DNA of 64,000 nucleotides from Alopecurus myosuroides. Its lineage: Eukaryota > Streptophyta > Magnoliopsida > Poales > Poaceae. The position numbers and the translations under genes are program-made. The stretch covers positions 11,550,305-11,614,304 of the forward strand of contig CM054062.1 in NCBI GenBank assembly GCA_028641055.1. The letters run 5' to 3'. Positions 44,076 to 57,151 of the stretch are shown here, piece by piece (the stretch's first letter is position 1; the number at the start of each line of letters is the position of its first letter). The notes beneath the pieces were generated by a model that worked only from the letters and a program-made list of their open reading frames with translations, was not told the origin of the DNA and did not search any database.

Positions 44076-46761
44076 TGGAAACGGGGCATCAATTGCTGCC
44101 TTCAATTGCGAGTAATCGCGAGGCGAAAATTCGGGAAGAAACGGTGGAGGGAGTAACGGGCAGAGCTTGATGACGATGACGTCATCATGACGTCATCTTT
44201 CCTTTTTTCTTTTTCTTTTTATTTCCTGTTTTCTCATTTATTTTATATCTTCTGTTTTATAAATCCAACTAACATGAAACAAAATTATAAATTCATAATA
44301 TTTGAAATACTTTCTAACAATACCATTTTTCAAAACTTTTGAACATATTACATTTTTGAATTATGAAATTTGAATAATTCATTAAAAGTGACTTAATAGC
44401 ATTTTTAATAGAAAAAACAAATTTAATTTTGAGAAAGGGTTTTATAAAAATAAAGAGACATTATATAAGTCAAATATCATTTTTGAAAATCATTTACACT
44501 TGTTTTGCTATTTTATATTTTGAAATAAAAATGATTTCACTAATAACCTATTAATGCCATTTAAAAAATATCAATTATATATATGCAAATTATTGGTTGA
44601 ATAAAATATCAGAGACATCAATGTGATAAAATAAAATTTTACAAAATCATATTTAATGGTTTTCATATTTTATGATTTTAAAATATGAAGAAACAATGAT
44701 AGTCACTTTAATAGAAAACATTAATTTTTATATGATTAAAACAATTTTTAGAAATATTTTCTATGGTTCAACTATTGTTTTCTAAGACCCTTTTAGGAAC
44801 TTTCATATTGTATATATTCAACATATTAGTGAAACCACAATTAGTATCCTTTTGTTATATTTCAAACATAGAGAATTATTTAATAAATTTGGAAATGGGG
44901 TTTAGTAAAAGCAGAAAGGTTTTCCCAAATGAAAACATTGTTTTCTCAAAGTATCTTACTTGTTTTCATAAACAATTTATTTCTATAGCACTATATTATT
45001 TTGTTGATTGACATAACACTTCGAAAACAAGGATCCAACTTATATCTATTTGGGGGTTATTAATAATAGTGAAACCGTTTTTAGAGATAAGAAGAAAATA
45101 TTAGAGATAACAGTTCTCTAGTTTTTATATATCAAAAATATTTTCAAGATCATAATTGGGTTGAAAGCATGTTTGGTGTAAGGGTTTGCTTAAGAAGAAA
45201 TATTTTCTTTATGTAGAAATATTTATTTTGAAATGACTTTAGGGTTTATGGAATAGAGGTATATTGGATTTTCATTTCCAAAACATTAGAACATATATTG
45301 TTTTCTTTTGTTTCTTGCATCTTATTTGGTTTTTGGTGACTTGCATAACATGAAAACAAAAAGTTTCAAATTTTTGTGATTTTTGCATTTTCCAAAAATC
45401 AGGGATGTTACAGCCAAGTACATTGATGATGCTTGGATCAAGAGGAACTACATGATTACTCTCATGCCATTTGAGCCCGCGGACTTGAAGAGCATTCAAG
45501 GAAGACATGACTTTGCTTCTTTGACCTCAACTCAAGTGATGCAAGAGGTGTGCTCCTATCAAGTGCAAACCAAGAATCTCTTGACAACCGTGCTAGAGCC
45601 CTAGGAATGCACAAAGGGGCATCGGTTGCCGTGAAGGCCAAGGTTGTGTCAAGGGAGGTTGAGTATGAAGAAGATTGTAATGAGGACTTGGCTCCATTGA
45701 AGGATCAAGAATATGATCCCGTGCTCAAATATGTCATTGCTCTTACCGTGCAAAAGTTTTGGAAGAATCCATCCAAGGCCAAGGCATATGTTGAAGAGAA
45801 GACCAAGTCTCGCTATGGCAATGATGGGACTCAAAGAGTGAGGTCTTGCTGCAATTTTCATGATAAGCACCATTTCATTGCGAAGTGTCCCTATAAAAAT
45901 AGAGAACTCCATAGTGGAAAGATCATTTGCAAGGACAAGTACAAGGTTGCTTACAAGAAACCTCACTTCAAGAAGAAACCATTCAACAAGAAGTCCCCCA
46001 CCAAGTTTGTGCTAGTGACTCAAGAGGAGTATAATTCCGGAAGTGTTGAAGAAGAAGAAACCACAAGTGAAGTGTCCGCTCTTGCCATTCCTTCAACTCC
46101 ATCATCTTCATCTAGCTTTGAATCCCCCAATGAGAATCATCCTCACCCAAATGCCAAGTGCTTCATGGCTAAGGCTTCGGAGGTATCACCTTTTCCCAAC
46201 TCTAAGACCCCAAATGAATTGGAAAACCATGCTAGTCTTAGAGTAGAAGATAAAATTCTCTCGTTGGAACGTTTTATGACTAACGTGCAAGGGGAGACCA
46301 AGAAGTACTTTGATCATCTCATGAGCCAATTGGGAGAGTCCCATGAAGCTCTTGAGAAGAAAGGTGATATTGAAAGAAGAGATGCGGATGAGATAGCATA
46401 TCTGATGGTAGAGTTTCTCTTGAGGAGGAACTTGAACCTATTGAAGAGTCACATAATGAACTTGTTTCTAATATCACTAAGGAACGTGACCTTGAAATTG
46501 CTAAATATAAAAGGCTAAAAAGAATATGGTTGAGTTTGGTGTTGATCATGATAAACTAACCGAGAAGTTTGAAAATCTCACCAAGGCTCACAAGGCTTTG
46601 GAGAGTCAACACTCTTCCCTCAAAGAGTTACATGAACAAATTAAAACTCAACTTAATCAACTTAACAACCCTAGCACCTCTACTTATTCTTGTGATCATG
46701 CAAATATTATTGAGGAAAATGCTAGGTTGAAGGATTAGCTAGCAAGGCTCAAGGGTAAGAG

Positions 46762-49143
46762 TGAAAGGACATGGATGTATCCTAGAGGGGTGAATAGGTG
46801 TTTAAAAATAATTACGGTTAAGGCTTGAATAAATGCGGAATAAAACTAGCATTTAATTTATCAAGCCAAAACCTAAACAAACTAGGTTTACCTATGTGCA
46901 CCAACAACTTATGCTAAACAATTCAAGCAACTATGTGATAGCAAGATATGTTACTTCAAGCTCGACGGCTATCACAAAATAAATTGCATAAGTAAAGACA
47001 TCGAGTATAGAAATAACGAGACACGTAGAGACGATGATTTATCCCCAAGTTCACTTCCCAATGGAATCTAATCTACGTTGGAGAGGTGTGGAGTCACAAT
47101 ATCTCCAAGCGCCCAATGGCTCACCTTATTCTCTTCGTGCCTCCACTAATGCAGAGTGCCACGATCCACTATGGGACCTTTGAGGGCAGTCACCGATCCC
47201 GTACAAGGTTGGGGAAATCTCCACAACTCAATTGGAGGCTCCCAACAATATCCCGCGAGCTACCAAAACTCCGAGATAGCAACAAGGACTCGAAAGCTTC
47301 CAAAGCTCCGAGGCAACAATCAACCGTCTAGGGAACTCCAAGTACCCAAGAGGACAAGCTCAAGGGCACTCCAAGAACCCAAGAGTAACAAGCTTCTCAA
47401 CCTTTCACTCGAACGAATCATCATAGAGAACTCAAATCTATGCAACCTATGGAATGGAAAGAACACAAAAAGTGCTCAAATACTTCACTCTCAAATCCCA
47501 CCAAAGCAACAAATGCTATGGGGGGGGGGGGAGAAAGGGGGAATAACTCAACAAATGAATTTCCAAGATCTAGATCCCAAAGGATTCCCCTCACTAAGAG
47601 GAAAGATGGATTGGTGGAAAGATAGATCTAGATATCCTCTTTCTTTTTCCACTAATTGGAGGCAAGAATCATGGAGGAATAGAGAGAAAGCAAACTCCAA
47701 GAGGTCAACAATGGTGGGGGGAAACTTTCCTAAAAGGTGGGGAACCATTGGGGAAGAAGACCCCTTATATAGGCCTCCAAAATCAACCTGTTGGGGGCAT
47801 TCTGCGCGTCCCCGGCCTCCAGGCCGGCCAGGCCGGCCTCCAGGCCGGCCACCTAACAGACTCGCCCAGCCTGGAGCCCGGCCTGGGCTGGCCTCTCTGC
47901 GTTTCCCGGAAAACACCTACACTAAGAACGTGATATATTTCGCCTCCGGACTCCGTTTTCGATGATCTTGGGCTCATTGAACTCGCAACGATGAGCACTA
48001 TAAGATCATGTAGAGAAACATAATAGTACATCATTGGAGGATAAAACCAAATGATGAAAGGTTTGACCTCTCTATAAAGGAACAATCGGTAAACCTCCAA
48101 TATAAAAAACGCAATAAGTTTTTCATGCGAAACCTGTTTTTGATGAACTTGAGCTTGTATTGAAACACATGACAAGCTATAAAACCACACATGGAGAAAT
48201 CACAAATAATAACCAAGAAAGATGATGCCAAGTATGCAAAGGTTTGAGCTCTCTCCGAGTGAGGCGATCAAGTTGCTAATATGAGAGCCCCTCTTGATAG
48301 TACGGTTATCTACCCTATAACCCGGTCTCCCTTCTAAGGCTATGAGACCGGTAATATACAAAACCTATAAAGATCATACATTTTCCTTGAGAATTCCACT
48401 TGAGCTAGATGATGAAGATCTTGACCTCCTCAATATGGAACACCTTTCTTGATTTCTCTTTGCTCGGTGAAGACACATAGATTGGTCCCGCATACGCCAC
48501 TATGGAAGAGGCTCTTTTAGGTACATATTCACTTGGACATTATCTCCAAAAGAGTGGCAAGATTCAAGCATGTGATATCTTCAATATGCTCCCCTTGAAC
48601 TTGCACTTCTCGAACTTGATGACGACCACAACTTGACGTCATCCACCATGGACTATATGAAATCTTCCTTGTGATGAAAGACCATGGAAAGATACCTAAC
48701 CCCACATAGATATACCAGACACACATATAATGGGTTAGAACACAAAGCTATATTAACAATTACTTACCATACCATGATCCCACATGGTACATCTGCTTGC
48801 TTTGTGAGTTGATCAATATTAACCATCGCTTAACACTTTGCCTTGATCAACCTTGTATCTTTTCTTCTCTCTTCATAATAATGATGTCTTGAAGGTAAAG
48901 ATGAATGTTCACACAATATTTTTCTTCAAGGCATACTTGCAATATGCTAAAATCTCTCATGACCAAACTTGGGATATTCACATGAATAGCACCTTCGTCA
49001 CCACTTGATTATCTTGAATCCAAAACATGGACATCAAGCATTGCCTATGGACAAACTCTACAAGTATATCTCAAAGCAACCATCAGTCCCTAGTGATTGT
49101 CATCAATTACCAAAACCACACATGGGGGCACGATGCCCTTTCA
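46762..49143 (-). mobile_element. 3' LTR of Copia element F (about 2.4 kb)
   Basis: The plus strand reads TGAAAGGACATGG to ATGCCCTTTCA, inverted ends TGAAAGG/CCTTTCA. On the minus strand it ends with the Copia signature CACCCCTCTAGGATAC. The polypurine tract GTTTTGGGGGAGAT (minus, 49144-49157) adjoins the right edge, so this is the 3' LTR of a minus-strand element. The left flank AAGAG (46757-46761) would be the target duplication. It inserted into the gag of E. The 2.4-kb length and TATA context also fit a Sirevirus. Confidence 0.8.
47761..47895 (-). promoter_or_regulatory. TATA box with GGCCGGCC cluster (LTR of F)
   Basis: On the minus strand the promoter reads CCTATATAAGGGG (47761-47773). 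Just upstream are three copies of the palindrome GGCCGGCC (47822-47829, 47831-47838, 47843-47850) in an otherwise AT-rich LTR. This mirrors the palindrome-plus-TATA layout of Sirevirus E, with a different motif. Confidence 0.6.
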
Positions 49144-49439
49144 ATCTCCCCCAAAACGAGATAGTTCATTCATCTCTCAAAAGAGGCAACTAAATTAAAC
49201 ATAAATTGCAATAAAGGCTCAACACAAAACAAACAAGTACATGGAGTGCAAACCAACAAACACATACTAGATTACTCAATATAGGTAACTAGTAAGCACA
49301 CCATATAAAAATACATGCTAGATACAAAACTAACACATGCAAGGGGCAAGCAACTTTCAATGTATATACTTTAAATACAAGTTAACGCAAGGAGACACAT
49401 TGGATATGAGATAGATATATGATGATACAAATGACTTGG
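49144..49439 (-). mobile_element. Internal 3' end of Copia F, interrupted by element C
   Basis: Polypurine tract plus about 280 bases of noncoding sequence preceding it on the minus strand. No coding is left. It is cut at 49439 by the LTR of element C; the rest of F lies beyond the window. CTTGG (49435-49439) would be the target duplication of C. Confidence 0.65.
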
Positions 49440-51027
49440 TGATGCTCGTGATACACACGTTTGTTGGGAGAACCCAAGAGGAGGGTGTGATGAGCATAGT
49501 GATAGGTATTTCACCTTAGTTAGGAACCAAGGTTATCAATCCAGTAGGAGAAAGAGGACCTTCAGAAGGTTGATGCCACTGACGGTGGTGCTGGCGCTTC
49601 ACCGGTGTCAGCAACAACGTGGAACCTGCACACAACTGAACCAAAATACTTTGCCCCAACGGTCTAGTGAGGTTGTCAATCTCACCGGTCTTGCTGAAAA
49701 CAAATGTTAGACATATAGTGTGGAAAACAGTGTATGCTTGCAGAAAGTAAAGAAAGCAGGAAATTGTTGTGGTTGTTTAACAGTGTGGAAAAATGGACCG
49801 GGGTTCATAGTTTCACTAGTGGTGTCTCTCCATAAAAGACAGCATGCTGGGTGAACAAATTACAGCTGGGAAATTGACAAATAAAGGTTGCACCATAGTG
49901 CACAATGTGACATGAAGACTACTATGCTATTTAGTGCGGGCATTACAACAAGATACATAGACCGACATCCATCTGCATCTATGACTAATAATCCACCCTC
50001 AGGTTATCATCCGAACCCCCTCAGGTATTAAGTTGCAAGCAACAGATAATTGCATTAAACAAAGTGTATAATGTAAGCAATGATTATGCACGCGGGCACT
50101 CTCACCGCTGTTTTCTCCCTAATGGCAACAACACATCCTCCCCCTTCACGTTTCTGTCACTCGAGCAAGGCAACAAGGAGGCATGAACCCACTATCGAGC
50201 ATAAATACTCCCTCTTGGAGTCACTAGCAATTACTTGGCCAGAATAACCACTAGCAACAGAGAGCATGCAAGATAACAAATAACATATGCAAATAAAGAC
50301 TATAATCAAATTGGCATAAGGTCAATATTCACCGGATCCCAGCAAACACAGCGCAGAGAATTACATAAGATCAATCTCGATCATGATAGGCAGCTCACGA
50401 GATCTAAACATGGAGGCATATGAGGAGAAGAAAACCATCTAGCTATAGCTACGAACCCGTAGTCCAAGGATGAACTACTAACGCATCACTTCGGAGGCAG
50501 GCATGGTAATGTAGAAGCCTCCGGTGATGATCTCCTCTCCGGCAGGGTGCCGGAAACAACTTTGGAACCCCCCTGATCTGGGGTTAACGGTGACGGCGGC
50601 TGCGGAAATTTTTCGGGGATTTTGATCAGGTGTCTAGGGTTTTCCATCCGGGGGTTTAAATAGGCGAAAGGGAAAAGGCGGTGGCGCTCCAGGGGGCCCA
50701 CACCTATAGCTGGCGCGGCCAGGGGGCGCGTCACACTATGGTGTGGCCCCCCTGCTGCCCCTCTCCGGCTCCTCTTCGGTCTTCTGGATGCTTACGGGGA
50801 AAATAGGACTTCCGGTCTTCAAATTTTCCAATTCCAAGAATATTTCCAGAACAACTTTTCTGAAACTAAATAACAGCAGAAAACAGGGAACTGGCTCTGT
50901 GGCATCTTGTTAATAGGTTAGTACGGAAAATCGATAAAAATGACATAAATAAGGGAGAAAACATATAGCAATTGGCATAATATGATCATGGAGCATCAGA
51001 AATTAGATATACGTTTATGACGTATCA
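49440..51027 (-). mobile_element. 3' LTR of Athila-like element C (about 1.59 kb)
   Basis: A reverse-complement copy of the A/B LTR type. The plus strand starts TGATGCTCGTGATACAC and ends GACGTATCA. A mutated polypurine tract (minus: AATCTTCGGCATGCT) lies at about 51028-51042. A run of open codons at 50486-50734 is LTR sequence, not a gene. Confidence 0.9.
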
Positions 51028-53613
51028 AGCATGCCGAAGATTAGTTCCTACTCGTCCTCGAGTAGGTAAACGATAAAACAATAATTTCTGAGGTGACATG
51101 CTACTAACAAACTTGGTCAATCTAATGTAAAAGCATATGCACGCTGAGATCATAAGAATTTAAACACATGCATGATAAATAAAACTTTAATAATAAAGCA
51201 TAGAAATTACTTTGCATCACGAAAAGTAACTCAAATAAAGGATCATGAATAATATTGCAAAGAAAGGTAAACGTTTGTTTCAGGTATAGAGAAAGCATGG
51301 CAAAGTGATATTTCGATCGTCCTTAAGAGTGGGGCAAAACATAAATGCCAGGACACCTTCAAAGTTCAAGAGGAAGACTAGAACAAATAATTTAAGAACA
51401 AATAATAACACATCATGAAGTAATTACTGATGCTTATGGGACAAATTCACATAGAACTAAGAATGGAAAAAATGGTCTCTCAACTGTGCATAAAGTTAGA
51501 AGATGGAGACTCAACATAAAAGTAAAAGAAACGCCCTTCGTAGAGGGAAGCAGGGATCACTCATGTGCTAGAGCTTTTATTTTATTAAACAGAGGTATTA
51601 AAAGTTTGACACTCCTCCCATCCATCTTTTACAAACCATGGCTAACCGGATCCTCGGGTGCCTGCAACAATCACATACCGTGGAGGAGTGTCTATATTTT
51701 GGGAGATGTATGCTAAAGTTAACGAATGGTAAACAGAAAATACAGTACACCACAAGTCAACTGGATTCACAAGAGAGGCTCCCATGGTGAAGGAATCAAC
51801 TGGTGTAGAAGGTCATCCCTCTTTCTCTTTTGTTTACACAGGTATGCCTTGACAGATAAATCAGGGGTAAAAATAATGAAGAGAATTTGTATGCATTAAT
51901 TTGCGGCTCGACACCCCGCTGCCAGCTCTTCTATCATTTGGATAAGCGGATGAAGCCACTAGTCCAGGGTGTGAAATCCAATCAACAAGTGAGATAAGGA
52001 TTCTCTATTTATGTCCTCATGAGCAAAAACAGGAACATAAAGCAGGAGTAATTTTGAAGGTTTTAAAGGTAACACATGAGCAATTTACTTTGGAATGGAA
52101 GTTAAATACCACATGTAGGTAGGTATGGTGGACATAATGGGAAAAACTTTGGCTTAAGGGATTTTGGATGCACGAGTATAGCTCATACTCAATACAGGTG
52201 GAGGCTAGCAAAAGACTGGGAGCGACAAATCAAGAGAGCATAAAAGCCATAATCATGCATATCGAGATAAGCATCATTATTAAAACATAAGCAGTATCAC
52301 AAGTTCAAAAACTAAGTGGTAATGGAGGCTATTCATGACTGGTTTGTAGTCATAAACATGGTGTGAGCATGCGCCAAGTCAAAAAAATAAAACATTCGAA
52401 AGAGAATACCATATATTGATGCTTTACTATGACAAGAACAACCCATGAATCTTTCAATACATATTAAGCAATCTCAGCTATTTGAGGCTAATAAATAAAC
52501 ACAAGGATGTAAAACTAAAATAACATTTAGCATGGCATGAAAAAGTCCTAGTCACAGTCTATACAAGCTTCTACTAGTACTGTTATATATTCTACTTCAA
52601 GCAGCAGTTTTCTTTTGTTTCTCTCAACAAGCACCATACAAAACATGCTTTAACAAAAATACTCTTTATAATACAACAAGCAAACATGAGAGTACTCAAA
52701 TAATACTACTAAAACTAACAGCTCTAATAATAGATGTATGCAAAACAGGAGATGAATAAATGCAGCAGCTAGACATAAATTAAGAATACAACGTATTCTC
52801 ATGAAAAAGAGGAGTGTGTCACTCTCCAATAAAAGAATGCTGGGGTACAACCAAGCTTATTATGGAAGTAAAAACAAACTGAAAGCAAAATAAAAATCAA
52901 ACTGAAAACAAAAATAAAAGACGCTCCAAGTAAAGCACATAAGATGCGACCGAATAAAAATATAGTTTCACTAGAAGTGACCTGATAATTTGTTGATGAA
53001 GAAGGGGATGCCTTGGGCATCCCCAAGCTTAGACGCTTGAGTATTCTTGAAATTTGCTTGGATGTACCACCGGGGCATCCCCAATCTTAAGCTTTTCACT
53101 CTTCTTGATCACTTCATATCATCCTCTTCTCTTGACCCTTGAAAACTTCCTTCACATCAAAATTCTTACAATCTTCATTAGCAACGTTAGTGCAATTGAA
53201 ATAATAAATCCAGATGGTTCAGTTTCAACACAAGTATAACGCTCAAAAACACATTAGCTTCTGTCAAAACTTCTTTCAAAACTCTTTTTCTCAAAAGAAC
53301 ACCAAAATAAAGAGATTAAGATGCAAATGAGATAAATGGCAGAAATCTGTCAAAAACAGAACAACAGGTAAACAACGTTTTTTTTTTAAAATCTTATGTT
53401 TGCCAAATAAAAAAGTGTATCCTAAGAAAAGTTGCGTATATAACTCAGGATTAACCACAAAAAAGCTCAGGTCATTGTGAATTTTCTGTGATTTTTAACG
53501 GAATTAACAGTGGACAGCAGAAATCTGTTTCCTGCGCAGAAATCCGAAATATAGGCTCAACTTTCCACTAGAGCTTTTACTGGGCTCAACAAAAACTCAA
53601 AAGAAAAGATACA
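51028..53613 (-). mobile_element. Internal domain of element C, 3' noncoding part
   Basis: The minus strand matches the 2.5-kb noncoding region upstream of the polypurine tract in A (7142-9654) and B (34349-37014), including the GGGGATGCCCAAGGCATCCC hairpin near 53005. No supported ORF. It is interrupted at 53613 by the giant-LTR element and resumes at 62855. Confidence 0.85.
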
Positions 53614-53996
53614 TGTGATGCCCCGAGATCGGGCACTATGCAGATTTCAGCATTTCCGCCAAAATCCACATAATAACCGATTCCAGGTTGCCACTTGTGA
53701 TAACATTACAACAGTTCACGAATAATCCACAACAACAACAGAGGAGGTATATACAAGACGAATCAAACGAGTCAAGGATACAACTGATACAATACAAAGA
53801 TCCAAATAACAGTGGAAGAAACAACATAGCGTCCGACTACGGACAAGATACAAATTGGACTAAGAGTCCTGAAGATAACCGATGGCGTCCAATCCCTGCC
53901 CAGGCCAAGCCGGAGGGATTCCCAAGCTAACATCGTCAGACTTCAAACCTGTTGACTGCAATGTGGAATATGCAGCCACGAAAAGGATTCGTGGGT

Positions 53997-54014
53997 CAGT
54001 ACGGTTAAGTACTG
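53997..54014 (-). promoter_or_regulatory. Hairpin upstream of candidate splice acceptor (left giant LTR)
   Basis: Stem CAGTAC/GTACTG with 6-nt loop GGTTAA. On the minus strand it follows ACTTGC and is followed by a second stem (CCACGAA/TTCGTGG) and GGCTGCATATTCCACATTGC plus AG. The exon would start at 53955. The right LTR copy is at 58795-58812. Confidence 0.5.
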
Positions 54015-56771
54015 GCAAGTGGATAACCCATACTCACAAGATACCAGCGTAACCAATCATCACAAGATACAAATACTTTGGGTACAACGGAAAGGAATGG
54101 ATTATTGCAAAGAAGCGGCAGCGGGCTGCACCAACTAACTACAGAGACGCACTACAACATCCGGCTAAAAGAAAGGGATAAGATAGCGCGACAAAACCAA
54201 CTATAACTACTCACCAAACAATACCCATCCAATGTTACCCCCTACTAAGGAAGCAACCCAAGGAAACTCTCACGGTTGGTTAAAGTGACATTCATCTTTA
54301 TGGTGGAGGTAATCTATATTACTAGTCAAGTTATCATCGTTAAGTGTAAGTTGTCTGAGTACTTGTTAGCCAGCACTTTCACCAAGTCATCCATAACCGC
54401 GGACAACACGACTTCTCGAGAAGATTAACCCTGCAGGGATGCACCAATTTGGCCGTACACGTAAGAATGACCCGCCAGATGGAAATGCACTTCCACCAAG
54501 CGAGGAACTCAACACAACCCAACTATTCTTCGCATCAAGCCCAAAGAACCACGTGCAATTGAGCGCACGACTAATCAAGCCCCACGAAGAAAAGGGGACC
54601 CTCATAGCACTCTAAGAACGTGTCTCCCTAAATGCCGACTACAAAAGTTCCACCCTGGCGCCAAGGGTTCGCACCTGCATATGCATGCGGCAAATGGAAA
54701 ACCCGAACTAAATGAGGCAATTTGGACGAGATGCGAATCGAATCAAAGTTGCGGGGGGCGCCCATACTCGCTTCCCACATGCGGTTAGTGCGCTCATCAT
54801 GGATCGGAGGACAAGACCCTTTTCCTAATTAAGGTCGACACTAGCAGGCCTCAAAACCACGCCGGGCCTCCTGCCGGTGCCTTATCATCAAATTATTATT
54901 ACCCAAAACATTAACATGTTGTTGATGGAATTGAAACCCAACTATCAACTAAACAGGTGATAAGACAGACAACAAGACTTGAGCGCAAACAACACTAAGC
55001 ATGCAACTACGACACGAGGGCCAACAAGGTAAACAAACAACAGTTAATAGGAAGTGTAAGGAAGGCTATCTCATGGTTGCAAGGTAAACATATGATAGGA
55101 TCGAGACACAAGCATCGAATCATAAGGCTAGAATAAAGGCAACGGGAAGAATCGGTAGCAAGTGATGAAAGGCAGCCATAGGTACCAAGTGAGTATACTT
55201 GCCTGGGATCCAGCAAGTAGAGGTACATCCGCAGAACTTGTCGTTGTTCACATCATCTCAACGTCCTATCCGTGAAGAAGCAACGAACTAAAACAAACAC
55301 CGGATGCAACAATTACTCCTATGGCAAAAGATCCAGCATGATCAAGATATGGATGCATGACAATTAATTGATGCATCAAAGTAAACCAGTTGACATGGTA
55401 AACATATTTAAATGGGCCCATATGCAATTTGGATTGCATATGGGAAAACCCATGAATTAATGTTGAATTGAATGATCTACAAATAACCATCATGTGAAAG
55501 TTGATTAGAATGATGCATGGATGATGAAAACAATAAGAAAACAACAATAGCTTCAGTTTGATATGTTGTTTACCAAGTATGGAATTTTATTTGTTAAGTT
55601 ATGAACTTTGGCATTTTAAATGATTTAAACAAACATTTGTTGTTTTCACCAATTTTAAATGTTCAAAACAGATAACAAAATTTATATTTGGAAAGAACAC
55701 AAAATTTTAGATGGAATACATATTTCATTTGTTGAATTTGGATTTTAGATGAGCAAGTTATTAAATTGACAATTTTAAATGCATTGATTAAGAAATAGTT
55801 GTTTTCAGCAATTTAATTTATTCAAAATAGAAAACAAAGTTTATATTTGGAGAGCTTGTTCAATTTTGCATGGAAAACATATTTTACATGTTGGAATTGG
55901 ATTTGAATTGCCCAAGTTATGAATTTTGCAATTTAAAAGGTTTAATTAAAGCATTGGACAAATTTAATTAGGAAAAACAGTAAACAAATTGTATTGAAAA
56001 GGTTGAAAACATGTAGAAAATGTTTCACTGAACATTTTGAGCTATTAAACATAATTTTTGGGTTATAATTGAATTTATTATGCAATTCTTCATAAGTATT
56101 TTATTCTTCCCTTTTTAGTAAACAGAGGGAAACATGTTCAAATTTAATTCAATTGTGACCAAATAACATACCAATGTGTAGAGTTTGTTAAGAAAAATTT
56201 TTAGAGCCCAAGTTTGCTCAATTTGGGTGAACAGAACTCAAGTTATGAATTCCCAAAGTTTCAAATTTTAATAGCCATTTATGTATTTAATTATTTAGTG
56301 CAAAATTTATTACAGAAACATGTTGCAACTTTGTGACTAACAGAAAGAGCACAAGATTCTGAATCCATAGAAACTTGAATCATTGAAATTGGAGCATTTT
56401 TCAATTTGTTATGGATTTTACAAATAAAGATTCAGTTTTGTTTTTCTGAATTTCGGGAAATAAAAGAAAAAAAATGGAGGAAAAAGGGGTGGCTTTTGCT
56501 GCGGAGGGGGATCGAACTCGGGGCTCCAAGGCGTGCGTACGGGGTGCTAGCCACTGTGGTATGCGATCGGTTGTGATGGATGTGGAGGCCGGCCCAATAT
56601 GGGGAGATGCTGCACGGGTTTTTTTTTCTGACGAAGTGAAGAACTAATCTGGTACTGCACGGGACAGACAGCAGGCGAGCTCGCCGGATAAACCACGACG
56701 GCTGCACGATGGCGAGCACCAGAGCAAGGGGGAGAGGAGAGGGAAGGGAGGCCCGAGGGGCATAGGCTCAC

Positions 56772-57151
56772 CTTGGGCGCGTAGACGACGGCGCGGGGCG
56801 TCGTGGCTTCTGACGTTGAAGGTGCAGACGCGGCCTCGGCTGCTGCGTCCGCCGGCGAAAGAGGAGGACGCCGCCGGCAGCCCATGCCATCTCCGGCCCC
56901 GAAAATCGAGGGGGAGGGAGCCCGTGCTGTGGGCTTTCCGTTCCCGGCAACGGGAGGGCTCATCGGTACTCGTGGTGGTGGCGCCAAGCTCCCAAAGTGG
57001 CGGCCATGGTGGCTCCAACAGGTACCAAAAATTCAGAGAAAGGAACCAATTTCAGAGAGAGGAATTGAAAAGAATTTGGGTGGAAGGGAGGTGGCGGCGG
57101 ATGGAGGAGGAGAGGGTCTAGGGTTCCTCCTCGGGGGGGGGGGATTAAAAG
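56772..57151 (-). promoter_or_regulatory. Leader block with TATA-like box and splice donor (left giant LTR)
   Basis: On the minus strand a TATA-like CTTTTAATCCCC (57145-57151) precedes GGAACCCTAGACC. A GC-rich leader then ends CGCCCAAG followed by GTGAGCC, an excellent 5' splice site with first intron base 56771. With the acceptor at 53956 the predicted intron is 2816 bp. The same signals recur in the right LTR (donor 61711). Confidence 0.45.

Larger units (their letters stand above)
40528..45412 (-). mobile_element. Solo giant LTR (4885 bp) of a Gypsy element, in gag of E
   Basis: It runs from TGTAGCATCCC to GGGATGTTACA, near-perfect 11-bp inverted ends, flanked by a perfect 5-bp target duplication GCCAA (40523-40527 and 45413-45417). 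There is no primer site, polypurine tract or internal domain, so it is a solo LTR left by recombination between two LTRs. Orientation is minus, from conserved blocks shared with LTR G and the 4.3-kb LTRs. It has a GC-rich block at about 43500-44170 between AT-rich arms. Confidence 0.92.
39763..46761 (+). pseudogene. Sirevirus E gag, interrupted by a solo LTR and frame changes
   Basis: The start at 39763 reads MADVSDVVGSMASVSMDDL. The frame breaks at about 39835 and about 40225 and continues in other frames with HSFGEWQYYMDTHLKS, ETWDALVIMFVGNESM and HDGESHEDMYQRLKTLATAF, the conserved Copia gag region. A 4885-bp solo LTR then sits at 40528-45412. Gag resumes at 45413 with YIDDAWIKRNYM, LKSIQGRHDF and ARALGMHKGASVAVKAKV. 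The zinc knuckle (about 45847-45888, SCCNFHDKHHFIAKCPY) has Phe in place of the second Cys. A lysine-rich and then coiled-coil tail follows until Copia F interrupts at 46762. Later domains are outside the window. Non-functional. Confidence 0.85.
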
